NCBI GenBank assembly: GCA_900769555.1
Contig: CAAGHA010000166.1
Location: 1-38,616, forward strand
Length of the DNA: 38,616 nucleotides
Source of the DNA: Bacteroidales bacterium
Lineage (GTDB): Bacteria > Bacteroidota > Bacteroidia > Bacteroidales > Paludibacteraceae
Direction of reading: 5' to 3'
Below are positions 9,997 through 18,302 of the stretch, piece after piece; the first letter of the stretch is position 1; every line of letters begins with the position of its first letter. The notes below the pieces were generated by a model. The model did no database searches. It worked only from the letters and a program-made list of their open reading frames with translations, and was not told the DNA's origin. A program made the position numbers and the translations under genes.

Positions 9997-10514
9997 ATTG
10001 TGGGGATATGCTGTTTCTCTTCTTTTTGAGAAGCAGCATACTCATCCCATACTTTCTCAGCTTCTTCAATGGTGTCAAAATATATATGTTTCTCTAAATA
10101 ATCGCCAAGCAATATTACAAGTTCAGGGTTATGGTTTTCTGTATGAAATTGCCACTCAAGCATATCTTCAAGTTCTTCTTTTGTAAAATAAAGACCTTTC
10201 TTACGATAATCTTCCATTTCTTCAACAGAATACTCAACAGGGACACTTATTAATCCCATATGTAAAGCAACGAAGATTTCACTGATTAGATCTTCTTCTG
10301 CTTGAGTAAGTTCCTGTCTTTTTTTCTTGTACTTTTCTAACTCGTCAGGCTTAAATAACTCAGGTCGATTTTTAACAAGAAGAAACAGTCTATATAAATT
10401 ATCATAATGCTTTATTAGTTTTTTCTTTTCTTCCATTGATTCGATATGCCAAAGACGTCGTATTGATATTGCAACTTCATCTGTAATTTCTCTTCTAGCT
10501 TTTATTTTAACCAC
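9915..10514 (-). CDS. uncharacterised antisense protein, about 199 aa
   Basis: This frame is on the opposite strand to the whole conjugation operon and overlaps the last 82 bases of the giant gene tail to tail. The body (YRLFLLVKNRPELFKPDELE, EEMEDYRKKGLYFTKEELED) is charged and helical and reads like a real soluble protein. The last 30 residues (LSRSSCSTSPSTISLS) lie in the antisense overlap and look like read-through sequence. The start is uncertain. A GTG at 10514 overlaps the AAGGAG that would serve as ribosome binding site, so translation may begin a few codons later, for example at an ATA 7-8 bases beyond AAGGAG. Family not recognised. It may be cargo or a local regulator. Confidence 0.6.
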   Translation of the reverse strand: MVKIKARREITDEVAISIRRLWHIESMEEKKKLIKHYDNLYRLFLLVKNRPELFKPDELEKYKKKRQELTQAEEDLISEIFVALHMGLISVPVEYSVEEMEDYRKKGLYFTKEELEDMLEWQFHTENHNPELVILLGDYLEKHIYFDTIEEAEKVWDEYAASQKEEKQHIPTIYLSTDLSKTVLSRSSCSTSPSTISLS

Positions 10515-10690
10515 TCCTTATTTTTATCTTCATAATATAAAGTATCTAAACTGCAAAAAAGGAACACTTTTTATGTAAAAATTTTTTCAGTTTCAATTAT
10601 ATATGTCGAAAAAACGAAAAAACTACACAGAAATATTGCGAATTCACAATTTGTTTACAATTTGATTGGTTTGTAAAGGAGATTGATGCT

Positions 10691-11029
10691 ATGACACTTG
10701 AACAATTAAATACCGCACTTTATGAAAAGATATTTGCTGAACAACAAGAATTTATAGAGTCATTAAAAAATTCTACTCCTGAAAATGTTATTCAGTATGC
10801 TTACGAAATTGTTATCCGTGAAGATATATTATTGTCACTTGAAGAAAATGACCTTGATGCAAGACAGTGTAAAGCTCTTCTGAGAGAAAAGAAACCTCTT
10901 GATAAATTGTTCCTTGCTTGGGAAAAACACGAGGGAGACCATATGAATGAGATTCGTGATTGTATTGAGAATAAGGCAAATGAGCTTATTAAACTTGCAA
11001 GAGTAAGAGCAGACAGGGACAGCAGATAA
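10691..11029 (+). CDS. DUF3848 family protein, 112 aa
   Basis: The sequence matches my memory of DUF3848 proteins: it starts MTLEQLNTALYEKIFAEQQE and has an IVIREDILLSLEENDL segment and an LDKLFLAWEKHEG segment. It is soluble, acidic and helical. AAAGGAG precedes the ATG by 9 bases. It follows a 176-base gap and begins a new run of plus-strand genes after the antisense gene, with one base between it and the primase-like gene. DUF3848 genes are typical neighbours of the Toprim gene in these ICEs. Function unknown. Confidence 0.75.
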   Translation: MTLEQLNTALYEKIFAEQQEFIESLKNSTPENVIQYAYEIVIREDILLSLEENDLDARQCKALLREKKPLDKLFLAWEKHEGDHMNEIRDCIENKANELIKLARVRADRDSR

Positions 11030-11030
11030 T

Positions 11031-11990
11031 ATGGCATATTATTCTCAAAGTGCTATCAACAGAGCAAGAGAAATGGATCTTCTCACTTATCTGCAAACAT
11101 ATGAACCTGACGAACTTGTGAGAATTTCGGGCAACACTTATACAACCAAAACACATGACAGTTTGAAAATATCAAACGGGATGTGGATGTGGTGGTCAAG
11201 AGGTATCGGTGGAAGAAGTGCTGTTGATTATCTTATGAGAGTGCGTGATATGACTTTCATTGAAGCAGTTTCGCAAATTGCAAATGATGAAAGTGCTTTA
11301 AGAAAACAGTATGAAAAACCAAAACCGAGAACGGAAAGAAACCTAATACTTCCAACGAAAGCTGAAAACAATGATGTTTTAGTCGAGTATTTAAAGGGAC
11401 GTGGAATTAACGAAGATGTTATTTCCTACTTTATAGAAAACGACATGATATATCAAAGTGTACCTATGAATAACATTGTATTTGTCGGTTACGATGAGAA
11501 CAATAAACCTAAATATGCAGGTATGCGTGGTACAGATAAGTATAGATATATAGGTGATGCTTACGGAAGTGATAAAACATTTCCTTTTCGGTTAGTAAAT
11601 AAAGACAGTACAAATATTCATATTTTTGAAGGTGCAATAGATTTGTTATCTTATGCAACACTTCTTTATGAGCAGGGTTCTGATTTTAAAAGTCAGAACC
11701 TTGTTTCTTTATCCGGCGTATATAAGCCGACAAAAAATATGAGTAATGCACAGATACCACTTTCATTACGAACTGTACTCGAAGATAATCCGCAACTGAA
11801 AACTGTTTATCTTCATTTAGATAATGATTCAGCAGGCCGTAAAGCTGCAGAGGTAATAAGCAATTTATTAAAAGATAAATACACAGTAAAAAAACATTTT
11901 GTACCCGTAGGTAAAGATGTTAATGACTATTTATGCTACTCAAAGAATCTACCATACAGAACTTTTGAAAAGGAGGTCGCTTGTAGATAA
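11031..11990 (+). CDS. CHC2/DUF3991-Toprim primase-like protein, 319 aa
   Basis: The N-terminal third (residues 1-90) resembles the DUF3991/CHC2-type domain (RISGNTYTTKTHDSLKISNG, then WWSRGIGGRSAVDYLM), but the zinc cysteines of true DnaG are not present. Residues about 195-290 form a Toprim domain with the acidic motif FEGAIDLLSY and the DxDxxG-like LHLDNDSAGRKAA. Such proteins are thought to prime or process ICE DNA after transfer; activity is inferred, not shown. Its stop codon overlaps the next ATG by one base (TAATG), indicating translational coupling. Confidence 0.85.
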   Translation: MAYYSQSAINRAREMDLLTYLQTYEPDELVRISGNTYTTKTHDSLKISNGMWMWWSRGIGGRSAVDYLMRVRDMTFIEAVSQIANDESALRKQYEKPKPRTERNLILPTKAENNDVLVEYLKGRGINEDVISYFIENDMIYQSVPMNNIVFVGYDENNKPKYAGMRGTDKYRYIGDAYGSDKTFPFRLVNKDSTNIHIFEGAIDLLSYATLLYEQGSDFKSQNLVSLSGVYKPTKNMSNAQIPLSLRTVLEDNPQLKTVYLHLDNDSAGRKAAEVISNLLKDKYTVKKHFVPVGKDVNDYLCYSKNLPYRTFEKEVACR

Positions 11991-12559
11991 TGAAAAAATT
12001 TGAAGTAACAATAACCGAAACTTTGAAAAAGACGGTTGAAGTTGCAGCAGAAACTCAAGAAGAAGCAGAACAGATTGTAACCGATGAATGGTATAAAGGT
12101 GACCATATTCTTGATGCTGACAATTTTACAGAAGTTGTTTTTGATGCTAAAGAATATGAACCTGAAAAAATAAAAGTTGTTTTACTTGAACCGGGTAAGG
12201 TTGCAAGAGAAGCGGAAATTGATGCAACACTTGAAGGTATGCAATCGGTTGTCGGCGGTTTAATTCAACCCGGATATTATTTTGAAGAGCCTGTTTGTTG
12301 CGTTGTAAATGAAGAAGGAAAGATGATAGGGTTAGATTTGAATCGTGGAGTTTACGATGATAAAAAACAACTCATTGATATTATCGCAGGAACTGCTTTT
12401 ATCTGTGATTGTTCCGGAGAGAATTTTGGTAGTCTTTCGGAGGAACAAGTAAAAAAATATTTGAAGCAATTTAAATACCCTGAGAGGTTTTTTAAAATTG
12501 CAGACCAAATCAGAGGGGTACCTTACAACCCTAATAAAAATAAAGATTACGAAAGATAA
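11990..12559 (+). CDS. DpnD/PcfM-like N-terminus fused to DUF3846, 189 aa
   Basis: Residues 1-55 (KKFEVTITETLKKTVEVAAE, EEAEQIVTDEWYKGDHILDA) match the DpnD/PcfM type of small beta-alpha domain. Residues about 60-185 match DUF3846 (VLLEPGKVAREAEID, then VGGLIQPGYYFEEPVCCVVN). AAGGAGG lies just upstream, within the end of the primase-like gene. PcfM is a small conjugation-operon protein of enterococcal pheromone plasmids, but its role is not known. The gene sits between the primase-like gene and a second DpnD/PcfM-like gene, so the two may be distant duplicates. Confidence 0.75.
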   Translation: MKKFEVTITETLKKTVEVAAETQEEAEQIVTDEWYKGDHILDADNFTEVVFDAKEYEPEKIKVVLLEPGKVAREAEIDATLEGMQSVVGGLIQPGYYFEEPVCCVVNEEGKMIGLDLNRGVYDDKKQLIDIIAGTAFICDCSGENFGSLSEEQVKKYLKQFKYPERFFKIADQIRGVPYNPNKNKDYER

Positions 12560-12572
12560 CGGAGGAAAGAAA

Positions 12573-12833
12573 ATGAAATCTTATAATGTAACAGTATCAG
12601 TAACATTTAAAAAGCCTATGAAGATTAATGCTTGTTGCGGTGATGAGGCAATCGCAAAAGCAAAAGACATCTTATTTAATACTGATGTAGTTGAATTTAC
12701 CGAAAATAATATTGATTCAATCATCTGCGAAGCAGAGAGTTCGGCGGAAAACCCTTGTGATAATTGCGATGAAGATTGTGATGATGACTACTGCACTGAA
12801 GAGCGAGAGTATCTTTACGACGAACTGTATTAA
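12573..12833 (+). CDS. small DpnD/PcfM-like protein with Cys/Asp-rich tail, 86 aa
   Basis: I chose the ATG at 12573 because GGAGG sits 7 bases upstream; an in-frame start at 12498 lies inside the previous gene. The first 40 residues (MKSYNVTVSVTFKKPMKINA, then DEAIAKAKDIL) follow the same beta-strand pattern as the N-terminus of the preceding gene product. The tail carries CDNCDEDCDDDYC, a dense cluster of Cys and Asp that could bind a metal. Function unknown. It is the last gene before the probable oriT. Confidence 0.7.
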   Translation: MKSYNVTVSVTFKKPMKINACCGDEAIAKAKDILFNTDVVEFTENNIDSIICEAESSAENPCDNCDEDCDDDYCTEEREYLYDELY

Positions 12834-12840
12834 AGGGTAA

Positions 12841-12925
12841 AGCCTGCGGCTAAGTCTTAACAAGCACTGAATTTGAATATTCAAATTCGCTTGTTAAGGG
12901 TTTGCACCCCTAACACCCCGAAAAG
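12841..12925 (+). other. oriT: probable origin of transfer (oriT) region
   Basis: This gene-free stretch lies immediately upstream of the mobC-like and relaxase genes, where oriT sits in many mobile elements. It holds a large inverted repeat (12856-12898) followed by TTTGCACCCCTAACACCCCG, a C-rich stretch standing out from the AT-rich background. I take the C-rich segment as the likely nic region, by position and by recollection of similar clostridial ICEs. The nick site itself cannot be placed from sequence alone. Confidence 0.5.
12856..12898. repeat. two-part inverted repeat in the oriT candidate
   Basis: The outer arms are CTTAACAAGC (12856-12865) and GCTTGTTAAG (12889-12898). Inside lies a perfect 20-base palindrome, 12869-12888, with a 3-base ACT bulge on the left. 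The whole can fold as one long stem. It could be the relaxase/MobC recognition hairpin. Confidence 0.75.
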
Positions 12926-12941
12926 AAAGAAGGTGATTCCA

Positions 12942-13067
12942 TTGGACACATTAGCTTATGTAGCAGTTATATGTTTACTTTTAGTTTTAAATAATACTGC
13001 TACACTTTTGGTTGAGAAGTTTAAAAGGAAAGGTTTGATTAAATGCGAAGAAGACCGATTATGGTAA
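12942..13067 (+). CDS. small single-pass membrane protein, 41 aa
   Basis: AAGGTG lies 6 bases before a TTG start codon at 12942. The product is MDTLAYVAVICLLLVLNNTA followed by a basic segment (VEKFKRKGLIKCEEDRLW), so one membrane helix with a positive cytoplasmic tail is expected. It overlaps the mobC-like gene by 25 bases in another frame. Unknown function. Confidence 0.55.
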   Translation: MDTLAYVAVICLLLVLNNTATLLVEKFKRKGLIKCEEDRLW

Positions 13068-13381
13068 TATCATATTATAATGATAAAGAATATCAGGAAC
13101 TTTGCAATTTGTGTGAAGAAACCGGATTAGGAAAATCTAATTTAATTCGTTATTTAATTCAAGGGTACAGACCACCAATTCCACCACCGGTTGATTACAA
13201 AAAACTTATCAGAGAATTGCGAATGTTAGGTAATAACATCAATCAAATTCTCGTTATTGCAAGAAGTAATGGTATATTAAATACTGCTGAACTTCAAAAA
13301 CATTTGAATGAACTTGATAGTATTGAAGATGAAATGCGTGAAGTATTTGATTTTAAAAAGCGAGATAAAAAGTGGCGATAG
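13043..13381 (+). CDS. mobC: MobC-type relaxosome accessory protein, 112 aa
   Basis: The N-terminus (VISYYNDKEYQELCNLCEET, then LGKSNLIRYLI) fits a ribbon-helix-helix DNA-binding fold. The C-terminal half contains the LRMLGNNINQILVIAR stretch typical of the MobC family (bacterial mobilisation protein). Such proteins bind oriT and help the relaxase open the DNA strands. It lies directly between the probable oriT and the relaxase and overlaps the relaxase start by 10 bases. AGGAAAGG precedes the ATG. The gene name is by family, not by orthology. Confidence 0.8.
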   Translation: MRRRPIMVISYYNDKEYQELCNLCEETGLGKSNLIRYLIQGYRPPIPPPVDYKKLIRELRMLGNNINQILVIARSNGILNTAELQKHLNELDSIEDEMREVFDFKKRDKKWR

Positions 13382-14757
13382 TATATATAAAAGATATTCA
13401 ATCTCGACTTGACAGAACAATTTCATATATCGGAAACAAAAAGAAAACCTTTAATGATAATTACGAAGAAGTGTTTTTGGATCTGCATAATGCTCTTGAA
13501 TATACTGTTGACGATGTGAAAACTGAACAGAAATTTTTTGTTAATGGTATAAATTGCAAATATAAAAATGCATTTAAACGAATGATGGAAGCAAAAAATG
13601 AGTTTGATAAAACAGATAAGATTTTAGGTTATCACATCATTCAATCTTTTGCACCGGGAGAGGGAACGCCTGAATTAATACACGAGCTTGGAAAAGAATT
13701 TGCACATCGTGCATTCGGTGAAAGGTTTGAAGTTGTTGTTGCAACTCATATTAATACAGGTTGCCTTCATAATCATTATGTTTTAAATTCTGTTTCGTGG
13801 ATTGATGGAAAAAAATACTATGACAATAATGAGAGTTATGCAAGGTTGAGAAAAATTTCTGATGACCTTTGTCGAGAGTATGGTTTGTCTGTAATTGAAA
13901 ATCCGAAAAGTAAAAGTCATAAAAGTTATGACTTGTATATGGCAGAAAAGAATGGTGAGTGGACAAAAGATGCAATTATTCGCAGAGATATTGATGAATG
14001 TATCAAGTTATCAATAAGTCCTCAAAACTTTTATAGGGAAATGCAAAAGCGAGGCTATTCGTTTAATTTCAATCGTAAATACCCGATAATTTCTCATCCA
14101 AATTTTGAAAGACCGAGGAGGCTCAAAACTCTCGGTGAAGATTACACGCCTGAAAGAATTACAGAAAGAATTATGGCAGATTGGCGTAAATATAAAATTG
14201 ACATTCCTCAACAGGATAATCTTGTTGAGGAATTTTTTATGCCACTTAACAATCCAACCTATCAGGAAGTATATGTTTCTTTTATTGAAGTAGTTAGATA
14301 TGTAAAGAAAAACCCAAAGAAAAATAGAGAACTTGATAAGTACCTTATTTCTGAGATGAGAAAACTTGATCGACTTATTGAACAACAAAATCTTCTTTGT
14401 GGTAACGATATTGAAACAACAGAACAACTTTCGGATTTTAAAACCAAGTGTCAATGTGACCTTAAAGAAGTTGAAGAAGCACGACAAAGGTATCGCAATA
14501 TGTTAAAGATTGCGATAAGAACAGATAATCCAAAGGAATTTGAAAGAATCAAAGGAGAAATTTCACTTCTCACAGAAAAAGCAAAACTATTAAGGAAAGA
14601 CATTAGGGTGTGTGAAAGAATTGAAACTACTGAACCGGAAATTGAAAATAAAATAAACACTATTATGAATGACAAACAAAGAAAGGAGATGACGGTAGAT
14701 GAACGCTTCGGGCGATGCAGCAGAACAAATCGTAAGGATGACATTACAAGGTGTTGA
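13372..14757 (+). CDS. relaxase/mobilisation nuclease (VirD2-type), 461 aa
   Basis: This is the enzyme that nicks oriT and stays bound to the DNA 5' end. The N-terminal domain has an early tyrosine in SYIGNKKKT (a candidate nucleophile) and the histidine cluster THINTGCLHNHYVLNS near residues 124-139, matching the metal-binding motif of the relaxase family. The C-terminal half (about 290-440) is charged coiled coil. The start is a GTG inside the end of mobC (10-base overlap), with no strong ribosome binding site, so coupling to mobC is likely. The 3' end overlaps pcfB by 59 bases. Confidence 0.88.
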   Translation: MAIVYIKDIQSRLDRTISYIGNKKKTFNDNYEEVFLDLHNALEYTVDDVKTEQKFFVNGINCKYKNAFKRMMEAKNEFDKTDKILGYHIIQSFAPGEGTPELIHELGKEFAHRAFGERFEVVVATHINTGCLHNHYVLNSVSWIDGKKYYDNNESYARLRKISDDLCREYGLSVIENPKSKSHKSYDLYMAEKNGEWTKDAIIRRDIDECIKLSISPQNFYREMQKRGYSFNFNRKYPIISHPNFERPRRLKTLGEDYTPERITERIMADWRKYKIDIPQQDNLVEEFFMPLNNPTYQEVYVSFIEVVRYVKKNPKKNRELDKYLISEMRKLDRLIEQQNLLCGNDIETTEQLSDFKTKCQCDLKEVEEARQRYRNMLKIAIRTDNPKEFERIKGEISLLTEKAKLLRKDIRVCERIETTEPEIENKINTIMNDKQRKEMTVDERFGRCSRTNRKDDITRC

Positions 14758-15445
14758 GGTTGCAGGTAAAATGTCTATGGATGGAGCAGAGCGACTCGTA
14801 AAACTAATTTTAGCTTCTATGAAAGACACAAAAAGAACAAAAGGCAGAGCATCACTTAATACAATGTTAAAATCACAAAAACCTGTTAAGGTATTTGAAA
14901 TAAAAGATGATGACCTTAAAAAGTTTTGTCAACAAGCAAGAAAATATGGAGTAATGTATCATGTTCTGAAAGATAAAAACAAAAATGATGGCAAATGTGA
15001 CATTATGGTGCGAGGAGAAGATGCTCCAAAAGTAAATCGTATTTTCCAACGTTTTAATCTTGGTGCTAATAACTTGGCTACAATCAGAGCAAGTCTTGAT
15101 AAATCAAAAGAGGGTATTAAGCAACCGAGAGAAAAACAAAAACCAACAAAAAGTGCTGAAGATAGGTTTATTGATGAACTCTTTTCAAAACCTCAACAGA
15201 AAGAAAAAGCATATTCTGAAAACCCCTCTATGGCGAAGACGGAAAAATCCCGTCCGTCCGAGCCTATCTACGGAGCCAAAGAGAACCGACAATTTTCAAG
15301 GGATAATACTTCTTCCCGACCTTCAGTAAGAAAACAACTTAACGAAATTAAGGAAGAAAGAAAAACTGCAATAAGTGGCAAAGATACACCACAGAAATCA
15401 AAGACAAAACAGAAAGGAGCCAAAACAAATGGCAGAAATCGATGA
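14699..15445 (+). CDS. pcfB: PcfB family (DUF3801) protein, 248 aa
   Basis: Residues 1-130 (SGDAAEQIVRMTLQGVEVAG, later KPVKVFEIKDDDLKKFCQQA and YGVMYHVLKDKNKNDGKCDI) match the PcfB/DUF3801 family of Gram-positive conjugation operons. The rest is basic, low-complexity and probably disordered. AAAGGAG lies 10 bases before the ATG. In enterococcal plasmid pCF10, PcfB is encoded near the coupling protein; its job here is inferred from that. The gene overlaps the relaxase at its start and the ArdC-like gene at its end. Confidence 0.8.
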   Translation: MNASGDAAEQIVRMTLQGVEVAGKMSMDGAERLVKLILASMKDTKRTKGRASLNTMLKSQKPVKVFEIKDDDLKKFCQQARKYGVMYHVLKDKNKNDGKCDIMVRGEDAPKVNRIFQRFNLGANNLATIRASLDKSKEGIKQPREKQKPTKSAEDRFIDELFSKPQQKEKAYSENPSMAKTEKSRPSEPIYGAKENRQFSRDNTSSRPSVRKQLNEIKEERKTAISGKDTPQKSKTKQKGAKTNGRNR

Positions 15446-16292
15446 ACTTTTCGGTAACGAAAAACAAACAACAATAGAGCCTTTTTCAAAGGATGAATGG
15501 ATTAAGCAAAGAAATGAAAACAGAGCGTTGGCTTATGAAATGCTCAGTACAGCAACAGAGGAACTTAACAATCCTGATACTGTAATGGCATATCTTGATA
15601 TTCAAAGCAGATTTGACAGATACTCTGTAAGTAATGCTCTCTTGGTTGCATATCAGAACCCTGAAGCAACAAGACTTTGTGATTCAAAAACTTGGCAGAA
15701 AAATCATGTGTTCATTAACAAGGGTGAAACAGGAATTATCATTCTTGAGCCCGGAAAAGAATATACAAAAGACGATGGCACAACAGCTACTCCATATAAT
15801 GCAAAGAAAGTATTTGATATTTCTCAGACCAATGCAAAAAAGAGAAATTATCAGCGAAAAGCACCGGATGCTCGTGTGATTGTCAAGGCGATGATAAAAA
15901 CATCTCCCGTTCCTGTTGAAATAAGCAATAAGCTTCCTGAAGGAGTTAATGCAGAGTATCAGCCTGAAGCAAAAAGAATTTTTGTAAGACAGGGCTTGGA
16001 GGGTGATGATATTGTACGTTCACTTTCTAAAGAAATTGCTTTTGCAAGACTTGATAATGGAGATTTTAACAGAGAAAATCTTGAATTCTCAGCACAGGCA
16101 ATTTCATATATTACTACTTCAAGAGCAGGTTTTGAGCCTGAACCTATAACAGCGGTAAGTGAAAAGTTTGTTGCTCTTGAAGAAAAGGATAAGAGAAAAG
16201 AGCTTTCTCAGGTAAGAGACCATGCAAATTCAATTTCAAATACCATAAGCAAGACTATTGAATCTAAACACAAAGATAATGGCGATAGATAA
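15429..16292 (+). CDS. ArdC-like (LtrC-type) protein without the HExxH motif, 287 aa
   Basis: The ATG at 15429 is chosen because AAAGGAG is 9 bases upstream; an in-frame start at 15375 lies inside pcfB. Residues 30-120 match the ArdC N-terminal ssDNA-binding/antirestriction domain (NPDTVMAYLDIQSRFDRYSV, LVAYQNPEATRLCDSKTW, GETGIIILEPG). Where ArdC-type proteins usually carry a metallopeptidase HExxH helix, this protein has RSLSKEIAFARL, so peptidase activity is unlikely. The N-terminus of the giant gene product has a similar domain. The role may be to protect or coat transferred DNA. Confidence 0.75.
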   Translation: MAEIDELFGNEKQTTIEPFSKDEWIKQRNENRALAYEMLSTATEELNNPDTVMAYLDIQSRFDRYSVSNALLVAYQNPEATRLCDSKTWQKNHVFINKGETGIIILEPGKEYTKDDGTTATPYNAKKVFDISQTNAKKRNYQRKAPDARVIVKAMIKTSPVPVEISNKLPEGVNAEYQPEAKRIFVRQGLEGDDIVRSLSKEIAFARLDNGDFNRENLEFSAQAISYITTSRAGFEPEPITAVSEKFVALEEKDKRKELSQVRDHANSISNTISKTIESKHKDNGDR

Positions 16293-16303
16293 GGCGGTGT
16301 CTT

Positions 16304-16498
16304 ATGTTGCGAGCAGATAAAAGAGTAATTGTTGTTGATGAATTTGACCATAATGTTATTGCTAACGGAATGAATGAGTACAGAAATATGCTCATAGAAA
16401 AAGATATGCCAACAGAAGAAGTTGATAAAGTTCTGTATATTATCCTTGATGCTCCCACTAAAAGAGAGCTGAGGAGGGCTGACCGTGAGGCAAGATAA
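16304..16498 (+). CDS. small conserved-looking ICE protein, 64 aa
   Basis: A short acidic protein (VIVVDEFDHNVIANGMNEYR, ending in KRELRRADREAR). AAGGCGGTG lies upstream of the ATG. It sits 11 bases after the ArdC-like gene and overlaps the coupling-protein gene by 14 bases, fully inside the operon. No membrane segment or known motif is seen. Confidence 0.6.
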   Translation: MLRADKRVIVVDEFDHNVIANGMNEYRNMLIEKDMPTEEVDKVLYIILDAPTKRELRRADREAR

Positions 16499-18302
16499 GT
16501 TTTCTAAAACAAACCTTATTCTTTATGCCTGTGGTATTATACCCGTAGTTTGGTTTGGATTGCTGATAGCACCATATATTAACGGAGGTCTTGTTGAAAT
16601 AATTAAGAATCTTTCAGTTGCTTTCAGTAATCCCTTTAATATTGCAATTTGCGAGGACAGTGTAAAAACTGTCCTCGTTTGTATTATGGCTTATGCTCTC
16701 GGCCTTGGAATATATATTTCCAATGACAGAAATTATAGAAGACGAGAAGAACACGGCTCTGCTAAATGGGGTAAATCTGAAACGATAAAGAAAAAATATA
16801 TGAACAAAGAAACCCCACAAAACAAATTGCTTACTCAAAATACAGCAATAGGTCTTGACGGACGAGTTCACAGAAGAAATTTGAATGTTCTTGTTTGTGG
16901 TGGTTCCGGTGCAGGTAAAACTCGTTTCTATGCAAAACCAAATATTATGCAGGCAAACACTTCTTTTATTATTCTTGACCCTAAAGGCGAATTGCTCCGT
17001 GATACGGGACATCTTCTTGAAAAGCAAGGTTATGACATTAAAGTCCTTGACCTTATCAATATGGAAAAGAGCGATTGCTATAACCCCTTTGAATATATAC
17101 ACGGCGATAATGATATTCAAAGACTTGTTACTAATATTTTCAAGAACACCACACCTAAAGGAAGTCAGAGCAATGACCCGTTTTGGGACCAAGCTGCAAG
17201 TATGCTTTTAAAAGCTCTTGTGTCTTTCCTTCATTATGAAGCACCACCTGAAGAACAGAATTTCAGTATGGTACTTGACCTTATACGACAAGGTGAAGTT
17301 TCAGAAGAACAGGCAGATTTAATAAGTCCTCTTGATGAATTGTTTGAGCGACTTGAAGCTGAAAAGCCTGACCATATTGCTCTCAAATATTACAGGTCAT
17401 ATCATAGTGGCTCGGCAAAGACACTTAAATCTATACAGATTACACTTCTTGCAAGATTGGAAAAGTTTAACCTTAGTTCTCTTGCAGGTCTTACAGCAAC
17501 AGATGAAATGGAACTTGATAAAATCGGTGATAAGAAAACAGCAGTTTTTGCTCTTATCCCCGAAAATGATACAAGTTTTAATTTCGTTGTAGGTATGCTC
17601 TATACACAGCTTTTCCAACAGTTATATTATCAGGCAGACTTTGTTCACGGCGGCAGACTTCCCGTTCATGTTCATTTTGTAATGGACGAGTTTGCAAACA
17701 TAGCTCTCCCTGATGATTTTGACAAACTTCTTGCAACAATGCGTTCAAGAGAAATTTCTGTATCAATCATCATTCAGAATATGGCACAGCTTAAAGCTTT
17801 ATTTGAAAAACAATGGGAATCTATTGTTGGTAACTGTGATGAGTTTCTTTATCTCGGTGGTAATGAGCAAAGCACACATAAATATGTGTCAGAGCTTTTA
17901 GGTAAAGAAACAATAGACACAAACACTTATGGTCAATCAAGAGGTAGAAATGGTAGTTATTCTACCAACTACCAAGTATCGGGACGAGAACTTTTAACTC
18001 CCGATGAAGTACGAATGCTTGATAACAAATATGCTTTATTGTTCATACGAGGTGAAAGACCTGTTAAAGACTTGAAGTATGACATTCTCAAGCATCCTAA
18101 TGTAGAGTACACAACAGATGGTAAAGCTGATAATTACAAACACGGCTTTGCCGACCAATCTTCGTTTGAATTGTTATGTCATAACTTGGATGATTTTGAA
18201 CTCGATGAAAAAATATCTGAAGATGATTATTATATCTATTCAAGCGAAGAAATCGAAGAATATTTATTAAATAATTTCAAGGAGGAACAAGTAAATGAAT
18301 AA
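16485..18302 (+). CDS. virD4: VirD4/TraG-type coupling protein (T4CP), 605 aa
   Basis: This membrane ATPase links the relaxosome to the secretion channel. Two hydrophobic helices lie at about residues 11-30 and 55-75. Walker A is GGSGAGKTRFY near residue 139, preceded by RRNLNVLVCG, and Walker B is FVMDEFANIALPDD near 398. The acidic C-terminus (from about 570) is typical. The start is a GTG with AGGAGGG about 6 bases upstream, overlapping the previous gene by 14 bases. The 3' end overlaps the Maff2-like gene by 8 bases. Confidence 0.93.
   Translation: MRQDKFSKTNLILYACGIIPVVWFGLLIAPYINGGLVEIIKNLSVAFSNPFNIAICEDSVKTVLVCIMAYALGLGIYISNDRNYRRREEHGSAKWGKSETIKKKYMNKETPQNKLLTQNTAIGLDGRVHRRNLNVLVCGGSGAGKTRFYAKPNIMQANTSFIILDPKGELLRDTGHLLEKQGYDIKVLDLINMEKSDCYNPFEYIHGDNDIQRLVTNIFKNTTPKGSQSNDPFWDQAASMLLKALVSFLHYEAPPEEQNFSMVLDLIRQGEVSEEQADLISPLDELFERLEAEKPDHIALKYYRSYHSGSAKTLKSIQITLLARLEKFNLSSLAGLTATDEMELDKIGDKKTAVFALIPENDTSFNFVVGMLYTQLFQQLYYQADFVHGGRLPVHVHFVMDEFANIALPDDFDKLLATMRSREISVSIIIQNMAQLKALFEKQWESIVGNCDEFLYLGGNEQSTHKYVSELLGKETIDTNTYGQSRGRNGSYSTNYQVSGRELLTPDEVRMLDNKYALLFIRGERPVKDLKYDILKHPNVEYTTDGKADNYKHGFADQSSFELLCHNLDDFELDEKISEDDYYIYSSEEIEEYLLNNFKEEQVNE

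Noticed and set aside
14011..14487. 158-codon minus-strand frame inside the relaxase gene
   Set aside because: Antisense shadow of the relaxase coiled coil; no ribosome binding site, and composition driven by the opposite strand.
16614..17192. 192-codon minus-strand frame inside the coupling-protein gene
   Set aside because: Antisense shadow over the Walker A region of virD4; no start signal and no recognisable domain.
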